DNA of 7,555 nucleotides from assembly GCA_000437255.1 (NCBI GenBank), contig FR899104.1, positions 54,738 through 62,292 of the forward strand, given 5' to 3'. The stretch's first letter is position 1, and each line of letters starts with the position of its first letter. This DNA comes from Ruminococcus sp. CAG:403. GTDB lineage: Bacteria > Bacillota > Clostridia > Oscillospirales > Ruminococcaceae. The notes beneath the pieces were generated by a model, which ran no database searches, was not told where the DNA came from, and worked only from the letters and a program-made list of their open reading frames with translations. Positions 1 through 5,700 of this stretch are shown piece by piece. The position numbers were made by a program, and so were the translations under genes.

Positions 1-989
1 GGGATGCGCTGGTTGCATTTGCGCTGCCGAAGAACATTGCCGGTCTGGAACGAGATTTGAAGCAGTACCGCATTGTCTATGACAACTGGTTCCGGGAAAG
101 CAGTCTGCATCAGAACGGTAGTGTAAAGCGTGTTGTAGAGGAATTGACTGCACGTGGCTATACCTATGAACAGGATGGAGCCGTTTGGTTCAAGGCAACG
201 GAATTCGGCGCGGACAAGGATTTCGTTTTGGTACGTGCCAATGGCATTCCGACTTATATTGTACCGGACATTGCTTATCATTATGATAAATTGGTGACAC
301 GAAAGTTTGACCAGGCAATTGATGTGCTGGGTGCCGATCACCATGGTTATGTGCCACGTTTAAAAGCTGCTTTGACTGCATTGGGTGTAGATGCCAGCCG
401 TTTGGATGTGGTATTGATGCAGATGGTTCTGCTGCTGCGCAACGGAGAAGTGGCAAAGCTTTCCAAGCGGAGCGGAAAGGCAATCACACTGGTTACATTA
501 TTGGAAGATATTCCGGTCGATGCAGCAAGATTTTTCTTCAATATGCGGGAATCCAATTCGCATTTTGAATTTGACCTGGACTTGGCAGTGGAGCAGTCTT
601 CTCAGAATCCGGTTTATTATGTACAGTATGCACATGCCCGGATTTGCAGTTTGATTCGCACCATGGAGGAAGCCGGCGTAACGCTTCAGGATTCTGATGA
701 GCAGTATCTGGATCTGTTGGAACAGCCGCAGGAAATTGAGCTGATTCGGCACATTGCCTCTCTTCCGGTAGAACTGGATCATGCTGCTGCTTCTTTTGAT
801 CCTTCTAAGATTACAAAGTATGCAATTGAACTGGCAACGCTCTTCCATAAGTTCTACGATGCTTGCAGCGTCAAGCATGCAGAAACGGAGGAGCTGCAGC
901 GTGCACGGCTGCTGCTGTGCAATGCGGTTCGGCAAACCCTTGCCAATACCTTGCAGATTTTAAAGATTACCTGTCCGGAAAAAATGTAA
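1..989 (+). CDS. argS: Arginyl-tRNA synthetase, C-terminal part (5' end outside window)
   Basis: ArgRS attaches arginine to tRNA-Arg in the cytoplasm (class I synthetase). The reading frame is open from base 3, so the gene continues upstream; 328 codons are visible of a family length near 560, and the HIGH motif is off-window. Seen: the pre-KMSKR segment with YRIVYDNWFRESSL, the GADHHGYVPRLKAAL motif of the catalytic core, the KMSKR-equivalent KLSKRSGK at 456-479, and a DALR-type anticodon-binding helical domain starting at YYVQYAHARICSLI. The protein ends with CPEKM, close to the CPERM ending usual in ArgRS. The TTG at 57 is not a start, because homologous sequence continues upstream of it. 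No convincing terminator follows the stop codon. Identification is secure. Confidence 0.96.
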   Translation, partial: DALVAFALPKNIAGLERDLKQYRIVYDNWFRESSLHQNGSVKRVVEELTARGYTYEQDGAVWFKATEFGADKDFVLVRANGIPTYIVPDIAYHYDKLVTRKFDQAIDVLGADHHGYVPRLKAALTALGVDASRLDVVLMQMVLLLRNGEVAKLSKRSGKAITLVTLLEDIPVDAARFFFNMRESNSHFEFDLDLAVEQSSQNPVYYVQYAHARICSLIRTMEEAGVTLQDSDEQYLDLLEQPQEIELIRHIASLPVELDHAAASFDPSKITKYAIELATLFHKFYDACSVKHAETEELQRARLLLCNAVRQTLANTLQILKITCPEKM

Positions 990-1099
990 AAAGAAACAAA
1001 ATAGTTACAAACTTTTTCAAAAAGCATGGAAATCATCACAAGAAAAAAGCACGCATTTTTGCGGTAAATTGCAGATCAATCAAAAAATTAACAAAACGT

Positions 1100-1130
1100 T
1101 TGCAAATAAGCGGATGCAATGTGTTACAAT
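1100..1130 (+). promoter_or_regulatory. Candidate sigma-A promoter for the CdaR-like regulator
   Basis: An extended -10 element, TGTTACAAT (1122-1130, core TACAAT at 1125-1130), lies about 57 bases before the regulator start codon. A possible -35, TTGCAA at 1100-1105, is separated by 19 bp, which is longer than ideal; the extended TGn may compensate. The DNA upstream (990-1098) is strongly AT-rich, as in UP-element regions. This is a motif reading only; no transcript data are available. Confidence 0.45.
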
Positions 1131-1186
1131 TTGAATACATTCAGACGTTGTGTAAAACGGATTTCAACGAATGAAAGGATGTTATT

Positions 1187-2272
1187 ATGTCGAATCGATT
1201 ATTCCAAGGTCTTGTGCACCAGATGCGGGAAACCATTCATGCAACAGTGGGCGTTGTTGATGAAACCGCCACAATTATTGCGTGCAGCGATCTCACAAAG
1301 ATTGGAACCAGCAACGAATTTGTTTCCTTGGATCTGAGCGATGTGCATGACATTTTTATCCGTGATGGCTATACCTATAAGCCGTTTGGCTCCCGTACCA
1401 AGCCGGAATATGCCGTATTTGTAGAGGGCGTGGATGATGCTGCTGCCAAGTATGCCAGCATTCTTGCCATTTCCCTATTTAATATTAAGCAGTATTATGA
1501 TGAAAAATATGACCGCAACAACTTCATTAAGAATGTTGTACTAGATAATGTTTTGCCGGGTGATATTGTCATCAAAGCAAGAGAACTGCATTTCAGCGCA
1601 GAAGTAAGCCGTGTTGTTTTGCTGATCCGGATTATTTCCGCCAATGATGTTTCCGCTTATGATGTCATTCAGAATTTGTTCCCGGATAAAAACAAGGATT
1701 TTGTTTTCACCATTTCCGAATCTGATATTGTTCTGGTCAAGGAAGTAAAGGGTTCTGTGGAAACAACCGACCTGGAAAAATTGGCACGCTCCATTGCCGA
1801 TACGCTGAGCAGTGAGTTCTATACCCGTGTCAATGTTGGAATCGGTACCATTGTTGGCAGTGTAAAAGAACTGTCCCGCTCCTTTAAGGAAGCGCAGATG
1901 GCCCTGGAAGTTGGAAAGGTATTCGACACCGATAAGGCAATTGTAAGCTATGATAATTTGGGAATTGCACGTCTGATTTATCATCTGCCAACCACTTTGT
2001 GCGAGACATTTTTGCACGAAGTATTCAAACGGGGTAGCATTGAATCTTTGGATCATGAAACGCTGTTTACCATCCAGAAGTTTTTCGAAAACAACCTGAA
2101 TGTTTCGGAAACTTCCAGAAAGCTGTTTGTACACCGAAATACACTGGTTTATCGACTGGAAAAAATTAAGAAGTTAACTGGTTTGGACTTGCGTGAATTT
2201 GATCATGCCATTATCTTTAAAATTGCACTCATGGTAAAGAAGTATTTGTCGGCAAATCCGGCAAAATTCTAA
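1187..2272 (+). CDS. CdaR/PucR-family helix-turn-helix transcription regulator
   Basis: A 361-aa cytoplasmic DNA-binding regulator with no membrane segment. The start is supported by GAAAGGA at 1173-1179, seven bases before the ATG. Three parts are visible. Residues about 1-100 form a sensor-like domain whose VGVVDETATIIACSDLTKIG stretch resembles the sugar-diacid recognition domain of CdaR. Residues about 135-255 look like the degenerate GGDEF-like domain common in this family (VNVGIGTIVGSVKELSRSF, then EAQMAL). Residues about 295-350 are the PucR-type C-terminal HTH, with LFVHRNTLVYRLEKIKKLTG and DLREFDHA. Family members sense small metabolites; the ligand here is unknown. A separate promoter seems likely. 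The gene lies 193 bases before ftsE on the same strand, so control of ftsE is possible but is inference. Family call strong, target and ligand unknown. Confidence 0.9.
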   Translation: MSNRLFQGLVHQMRETIHATVGVVDETATIIACSDLTKIGTSNEFVSLDLSDVHDIFIRDGYTYKPFGSRTKPEYAVFVEGVDDAAAKYASILAISLFNIKQYYDEKYDRNNFIKNVVLDNVLPGDIVIKARELHFSAEVSRVVLLIRIISANDVSAYDVIQNLFPDKNKDFVFTISESDIVLVKEVKGSVETTDLEKLARSIADTLSSEFYTRVNVGIGTIVGSVKELSRSFKEAQMALEVGKVFDTDKAIVSYDNLGIARLIYHLPTTLCETFLHEVFKRGSIESLDHETLFTIQKFFENNLNVSETSRKLFVHRNTLVYRLEKIKKLTGLDLREFDHAIIFKIALMVKKYLSANPAKF

Positions 2273-2397
2273 TGAGCTTCTCGTTCGGATTCCTTTTGGC
2301 TGGGGTACTGTATTCGAAAGGAAGATCCCGTATCTGTTGGCAGAGCCATGAAACCGGCTTCCAATGCGGGGGAATTTGCAGTACGTGTGCTGCATGA
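2272..2397 (+). CDS. Possible 41-aa small ORF (uncertain)
   Basis: An ATG overlaps the stop codon of the regulator (TAATG, 2270-2274) and opens a 41-codon frame ending in TGA at 2395-2397. The predicted peptide begins with a short hydrophobic run (FSFGFLLAGVLY) and has four cysteines, at residues 22, 32, 36 and 39. The overlap would allow translational coupling. Against it: there is no Shine-Dalgarno sequence before the ATG, the other two forward frames are also open for about 25-45 codons here, and I recognise no family. It also covers one of the two operator-like repeats. Most likely this is non-coding; I record it because it is too short for usual ORF calls. Confidence 0.15.
   Translation: MSFSFGFLLAGVLYSKGRSRICWQSHETGFQCGGICSTCAA
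2287..2328. repeat. Imperfect inverted repeat after the regulator gene
   Basis: TTCCTTT (2290-2296) faces AAAGGAA (2317-2323); the outer GGA (2287-2289) can pair with TCC (2326-2328) if a GA bulge is allowed. The loop is 20 nt and no T-run follows, so it is not a normal intrinsic terminator. It could be a weak hairpin in the 3' end of the regulator mRNA or chance. Confidence 0.3.
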
Positions 2398-2419
2398 CGT
2401 ATGAGAAATCGGTTTCCAA
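2350..2419. repeat. Two copies of a 15-bp operator-like element (GAAAYCGGYTTCCAA)
   Basis: GAAACCGGCTTCCAA at 2350-2364 and GAAATCGGTTTCCAA at 2405-2419 agree at 13 of 15 positions, with both differences C/T changes. They start 55 bp apart in the same direction. Each contains a near-palindrome centred on CG (GAAAYCGGYTTC, one mismatched pair per copy), the form of LacI/GalR-type operators and loosely like a CcpA cre site (ATGAAACCGGCTTCCA fits about 13 of 16 positions of the cre consensus). The second copy lies just after the candidate -10 of ftsE and overlaps a second palindrome, GGTTTCCAAACC (2411-2422). Function is inferred from arrangement only. Confidence 0.4.
2376..2405 (+). promoter_or_regulatory. 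Weak candidate promoter upstream of ftsE
   Basis: TTGCAG (2376-2381) could be a -35 and TATGAG (2400-2405) a -10 matching TATAAT at four of six positions, with 18 bp between. Transcription would start near 2412, about 55 bases before the ftsE ATG and inside the second GAAAYCGGYTTCCAA repeat. The motif quality is poor; read-through from the regulator gene is an alternative, since no clear terminator separates them. Confidence 0.3.
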
Positions 2420-2465
2420 ACCATCGCACGTATTTGTGCAGGAATGCGAAAGGATTGTGTGAATT

Positions 2466-3155
2466 ATGGTTGAAATGAAGGACGTTTGCGTGACGTATGC
2501 AACGGGCGTAGACGCACTGCATAATGTGAATCTGAAAATCAATGACGGCGACTTTGCATTCGTAGTAGGGCCATCCGGCGCAGGAAAAAGTACGTTGATT
2601 AAGCTTATTTTGAAGGAAATTGATCCCACGAGCGGTTCTGTTTATGTCAATGGCTATCACCTCAATCGGCTGCGCCGCCGGAAAATTCCAGCACTGCGCC
2701 GTACCATTGGATTTGTTTTTCAGGACTTTCGGTTGATTCCATCTATGACCGTATATGACAACATTGCGTTTGTACTGCGTGTAATTGATGCGCCGAGAAA
2801 GTTTATTCGAAAGCGTGTGCCCTATGTAATCAGTCTGGTTGGACTGGAAGGAAAAGCAAAGGCATATCCGGATCAGCTGTCCGGCGGTGAAAAACAGCGT
2901 GTCGCAATTGCCCGTGCGCTGGTCAATGACCCGCAGCTCATCATTGCCGATGAGCCGACCGGAAACATCGACCCGGAACTTTCCTATGAAATTGTAGAAT
3001 TGCTGCAAAGCATCAATGCCTGCGGAACCACGATTTTGATGGTTACGCATGAGCATAATTTGGTGCGCCATTTTGGCGGCCGAATTATCAATATCAATCA
3101 GGGCGATATCGTCTTTGATGAAGTGATTGGGGGCAATTTGATCAATGAAAGCTAG
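2466..3155 (+). CDS. ftsE: Cell-division ABC ATPase FtsE
   Basis: A 229-aa cytoplasmic ATPase, normal length for FtsE. With FtsX it forms a membrane complex that uses ATP hydrolysis to activate peptidoglycan hydrolases instead of moving a substrate. Visible motifs: Walker A GPSGAGKST (residues 35-43), Q-loop glutamine in FQDF (Q86), ABC signature LSGGE (138-142) followed by KQRVAIARAL, Walker B LIIADE (158-163) with PTGNID after it, and the H-loop histidine in VTHE (H195). The start MVEMKDVCVTY aligns with the usual MIEFxxVxxxY beginning of FtsE. AAAGGA at 2449-2454 is the ribosome binding site, 11 bases away, slightly long. The 3' end overlaps ftsX by 11 bases, which points to coupled translation. 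Confidence 0.97.
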   Translation: MVEMKDVCVTYATGVDALHNVNLKINDGDFAFVVGPSGAGKSTLIKLILKEIDPTSGSVYVNGYHLNRLRRRKIPALRRTIGFVFQDFRLIPSMTVYDNIAFVLRVIDAPRKFIRKRVPYVISLVGLEGKAKAYPDQLSGGEKQRVAIARALVNDPQLIIADEPTGNIDPELSYEIVELLQSINACGTTILMVTHEHNLVRHFGGRIININQGDIVFDEVIGGNLINES

Positions 3156-4050
3156 TGGTGTTCGTTATCTGGTGAACCAGGGCATCGAGAACATTTGGAA
3201 AAACCGTATGATGGCATTTGCATCTTTCTGTGTGCTGTTGGCTTCTTTGCTGCTGGTTGGAATTTCAGTTTTGTTCTATATGAACATTACTTCCATGATC
3301 GGCGGCGTAGAAGATAAGAATGAAGTCATTGTCTATTTGGATGAAGATACAACAGACAGTGAAATTTCTGAATTCCAAGGCGAGCTGCAAAAGCTGGGGA
3401 ATATTCAGTCGATTACATTTTATTCCAGAGAACAGGCATTCGAAGATTTGAAGAAAAGCATGTCCGATTATGAGGTGCTGTTTGATTCTTTGGGAGATGA
3501 TAACCCGCTGATCGATGGATTCCGGATTAAAATTCAGAATATTGATTATATTTCCGATACCATCACACAGATTGAGCAATTGGATCATGTGTATTCCATT
3601 CGGGCGCCCATGGATTTTGTCAACCTTTTGACCGAAATTCGAAAAATTGTAACGCTTATTTGCAGTGTCCTGATCATTGCACTGCTGATTATTTGTATTG
3701 TCATCATTTCCAATACAACAAAGGCCAGCGTATTTGCACGACGAGAAGAAATTCAAATTATGAAATACGTTGGAGCGACAAACACGTTCATCCGTGTTCC
3801 ATTCTTTGTAGAAGGCTTGCTGACCGGATTGCTTGCCGGTGCAGTTGCTCTGGTGATTACTTGGTTTGCTTATGATTCGCTGGTTGAATTGCTGACCGGA
3901 CAAGCAGACTTCCTCTCTGTCATTGGAATGGGCAGCATCATTCCATTTAAGAATGTTGTGGGACGTGTTACGTTGACATATTTGGGTGCCGGCGGATTGT
4001 TTGGGGCACTGGGTGCCATCTTCTCAATGCGGAAGCACTTGAATGTATAA
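3145..4050 (+). CDS. ftsX: Cell-division membrane protein FtsX
   Basis: A 301-aa integral membrane protein, the membrane half of the FtsEX complex. Hydrophobic segments are visible at residues about 24-47, 169-189, 219-243 and 274-295, the four-helix FtsX plan. The region between the first and second (about 48-165) is the extracellular domain (VIVYLDEDTTDSEI) that contacts the partner hydrolase. The cytoplasmic loop after helix 2 holds the conserved FtsX signature RREEIQIMKYVGATNTFIR, then PFFVEGLLTG. The ATG lies inside the end of ftsE; a GGGGG run at 3129-3133 is the likely ribosome binding site. The downstream gene starts 18 bases after the stop, with its Shine-Dalgarno sequence overlapping the ftsX stop codon, so ftsE, ftsX and the M23 gene form one operon. 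Confidence 0.96.
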   Translation: MKASGVRYLVNQGIENIWKNRMMAFASFCVLLASLLLVGISVLFYMNITSMIGGVEDKNEVIVYLDEDTTDSEISEFQGELQKLGNIQSITFYSREQAFEDLKKSMSDYEVLFDSLGDDNPLIDGFRIKIQNIDYISDTITQIEQLDHVYSIRAPMDFVNLLTEIRKIVTLICSVLIIALLIICIVIISNTTKASVFARREEIQIMKYVGATNTFIRVPFFVEGLLTGLLAGAVALVITWFAYDSLVELLTGQADFLSVIGMGSIIPFKNVVGRVTLTYLGAGGLFGALGAIFSMRKHLNV

Positions 4051-4068
4051 AGGAGGTTATGCATACTT

Positions 4069-5550
4069 ATGCGTATGATCAATAAAAATCGAACGTTGCG
4101 TACAGTTGGTGTGCTGCTTTGCTGCGCCCTGCTTGCGACAACCTTTCAGGTGGAAAAATCGGATGCGCCGGTTTCCATTCCGGTTTCCGCCAAGTCAGTC
4201 GAAGAACTTCGCACTGAAAAAGAACAAAATGCAGCGAAAATTGCAGAAAAGCAAAAGGAACTGGAGTCTTTGGGATCCGATCAGACTCAAAAGGAAGAAT
4301 ACCAGAAAACATTGTCTGAAAAAATTACGCTGCAACAGACCAATATTCAAATTATTGACGAGGAACTGACCCGGATTCAAACGTCCATTTCCGATAAGGA
4401 AGCGGAAATTTCGCAGACGGAAGATGACATTGTTGTCATGGAACAGGATATTGCAGTCGGCTTGGAAGAGTTTAAACTGCGTTTGCGGGCAATGTATGTC
4501 ACCGGAAACGGTAGTTTGGCTTCTGCTCTGGTCGGTGCGACGGACTTCTATGATCTGCTGTCCAAATATGAATTGATTTCTCGTGTTGCCAATCATGACA
4601 ACGATCTGGTCAATGATTTGAAGGATAAGCTGGATGCTTGCAATGAAAAGAAGGCAGAGCTGGAAACAGAAAAGGCTGAGCTGAGTGAACAGCAGCAAGC
4701 GGAAACAGAGAAAAAGGACGAGTTCACCCAGGAGATGGAAACCCTTCAGACAGACTATTCACAGTCCGAAGAAGAGCTGGATCGAATTGCCAGAGAACAG
4801 GAATTGGTCAACCACGACATTGCTGCTTTGAATGAGCGCAATGAGCAGCTGGATGCAGAAGAAAAACAGATTCAGGAAGCCATTCGGAAGGCACAGGAAG
4901 AGGCAGAACGAAAGGCAAAGGAAGAACAGCAGCGGAAGGAACAGGAAGCTGCCGCAGCTGCTGCGGAGGAAGCAAGAAGACAGCAGGAAGCTGCAAACAA
5001 TGCTTCTAATAACAATTCCAACAACAGCAGCAGCGACAATAACAGCAATAGTAGTAACACCAATAATGGTGGAAGCAATGACAACAGCAATACTGGAGGC
5101 GGCGATAACGGTGGCAGCACAGTGACTCCAAGCGGAGGCGGATTTGTATGGCCGTGTCCGGGATTCTATGCACTGTCCAGCGGTTATGGTACTCGTTGGG
5201 GAACCGTGCATGGCGGGATTGACATTGCCGGCGGCAATGCAGGTGCAGCTGTTGTTGCAGCAAAGAGCGGTACGGTCATTCGTGCGGTATCTGGCTGTAC
5301 CCATAACTATCCGAAGAGCAGCAGCTGTGGCTGCGGCGGCGGATATGGAAACTATGTCATCATTCAGCATGACGGTACCTATTCCACTGTATATGGACAT
5401 ATGCAGTCCCTGGCAGTTTCTGAGGGAGACTATGTCAGTGCAGGACAAACCATCGGCTATGTTGGCACCACCGGATTTTCAACAGGATACCACCTGCATT
5501 TTGAAATTCGGGTCAACGGAAGCAGAGTCGATCCTATGAATTACTTATAA
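4069..5550 (+). CDS. Secreted coiled-coil M23 (LytM) endopeptidase, likely FtsEX-activated
   Basis: A 493-aa exported peptidoglycan hydrolase. AAGGAGG at 4050-4056 sets the start, 12 bases upstream. Residues about 11-27 are the hydrophobic core of a Sec signal (cleavage perhaps near VSA-KS, about residue 41); the CC pair in it does not fit a lipobox. Residues about 43-140 and 175-305 are heptad-rich coiled coil rich in Glu/Lys/Gln. Between them RLRAMYVTGNGSLASALVGA and DFYDLLSKYELI match the conserved pivot of the PcsB/CwlO N-domain known to interact with FtsX. Residues 310-358 are an Asn/Ser/Gly linker. Residues about 360-493 are the M23 domain: zinc ligands H381 and D385 (HGGID) and H477 (HLH), catalytic H444 (YGHM) and H475. 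All are present, unlike EnvC, whose LytM domain is degenerate. It likely cuts peptide cross-links at division or growth sites. An insert with C410, H412, C420 and C422 is unusual. Confidence 0.93.
   Translation: MRMINKNRTLRTVGVLLCCALLATTFQVEKSDAPVSIPVSAKSVEELRTEKEQNAAKIAEKQKELESLGSDQTQKEEYQKTLSEKITLQQTNIQIIDEELTRIQTSISDKEAEISQTEDDIVVMEQDIAVGLEEFKLRLRAMYVTGNGSLASALVGATDFYDLLSKYELISRVANHDNDLVNDLKDKLDACNEKKAELETEKAELSEQQQAETEKKDEFTQEMETLQTDYSQSEEELDRIAREQELVNHDIAALNERNEQLDAEEKQIQEAIRKAQEEAERKAKEEQQRKEQEAAAAAAEEARRQQEAANNASNNNSNNSSSDNNSNSSNTNNGGSNDNSNTGGGDNGGSTVTPSGGGFVWPCPGFYALSSGYGTRWGTVHGGIDIAGGNAGAAVVAAKSGTVIRAVSGCTHNYPKSSSCGCGGGYGNYVIIQHDGTYSTVYGHMQSLAVSEGDYVSAGQTIGYVGTTGFSTGYHLHFEIRVNGSRVDPMNYL
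4996..5142 (+). repeat. Low-complexity Asn/Ser/Gly linker-coding tract
   Basis: This in-frame AAC/AAT/AGC-rich tract encodes residues 310-358 of the M23 protein, almost only Asn, Ser, Gly, Asp and Thr. It joins the coiled coil to the peptidase domain and is probably a flexible spacer. Such tracts vary in length between strains through slippage; the frame is intact here. Confidence 0.85.
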
Positions 5551-5553
5551 TTG

Positions 5554-5569
5554 TATGCAAATTTGCATA
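5554..5569. promoter_or_regulatory. Perfect 16-bp palindrome (possible operator)
   Basis: TATGCAAATTTGCATA reads the same on both strands and begins four bases after the stop of the M23 gene. There is no loop, so it suits a dimeric DNA-binding protein better than an RNA hairpin. A related half, TTTGCAAAT, occurs at 1099-1107 beside the candidate promoter of the CdaR-like gene. No protein is known to bind it; the role is inference. Confidence 0.4.
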
Positions 5570-5571
5570 AA

Positions 5572-5593
5572 CTAGGGTGTCGAAGCGCCCTGG
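5572..5593 (+). other. RNA hairpin in the M23-S41 gap
   Basis: The RNA can form CUAGGGUGU-CGAA-GCGCCCUGG, a nine-pair stem with three G-U pairs and a CGAA tetraloop. It sits directly between the 16-bp palindrome and the larger terminator-like hairpin. It may protect the 3' end of the upstream mRNA or be part of an attenuator. Confidence 0.4.
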
Positions 5594-5601
5594 AATGGAT
5601 T

Positions 5602-5649
5602 CGGGCAGGGGGAACACAAAAAGGGTTCTTCCTGCCCGTTTGCTATTCC
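5602..5649 (+). terminator. Terminator-like hairpin between the M23 and S41 genes
   Basis: CGGGCAGG (5602-5609) pairs with CCTGCCCG (5631-5638), extended by two G-U pairs (GG 5610-5611 with TT 5629-5630) and GAAC (5612-5615) with GTTC (5625-5628): a 14-pair stem with a nine-base loop. It is followed by TTTGCTATT (5639-5647), a weak, interrupted T-run, so it may terminate only part of the transcripts. It could lower expression of the S41 gene relative to ftsEX, or define the 3' end of the ftsEX-M23 mRNA. I found no good promoter between it and the S41 start. Confidence 0.6.
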
Positions 5650-5700
5650 CGGTGTGGCGCAGAGGTGTTTCATCAAACAAAAAAGAAAGGCGGACTTCTC

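Noticed and set aside
57..59. TTG at 57 as the start of argS
   Set aside because: The frame is open to base 3 and the upstream codons read as ArgRS sequence, so the gene is simply cut by the window edge.
1012..1063. Terminator after argS (CTTTTTCAAAAAG at 1012-1024 and CGCATTTTTGCG at 1052-1063)
   Set aside because: The first has almost no loop and only A-T stem pairs; the second has a four-pair stem with no T-run after it. Neither is a credible intrinsic terminator on the + strand.
1541..2134. Antisense open frame (197 codons) opposite the CdaR-like gene
   Set aside because: Shadow of a well-supported gene, with no start signals and a composition typical of reversed coding DNA.
2433..2446. 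Small hairpin GCAC-GTATTT-GTGC near the ftsE ribosome binding site
   Set aside because: Only a four-pair stem with a six-base loop and no alternative partner; it does not cover the Shine-Dalgarno sequence, so I do not claim a riboswitch.
2229..3071. Long antisense open frame (280 codons) opposite ftsE
   Set aside because: It mirrors the codon pattern of ftsE, has no ribosome binding site, and the translated sequence resembles no protein family; ftsE has every ABC motif on the + strand.
4759..5448. Antisense open frame (229 codons) opposite the M23 gene
   Set aside because: It arises from the Glu/Lys/Gln coiled coil and Asn/Ser linker read backwards (Cys/Leu/Val/Ile-rich runs); the M23 reading has complete catalytic motifs.
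5551..5700. N-terminal extension of the S41 protease from a TTG at 5551
   Set aside because: The ATG at 5701 has a well-placed Shine-Dalgarno sequence and yields a normal basic start plus membrane anchor; the extension would run through the hairpins and add non-homologous residues.
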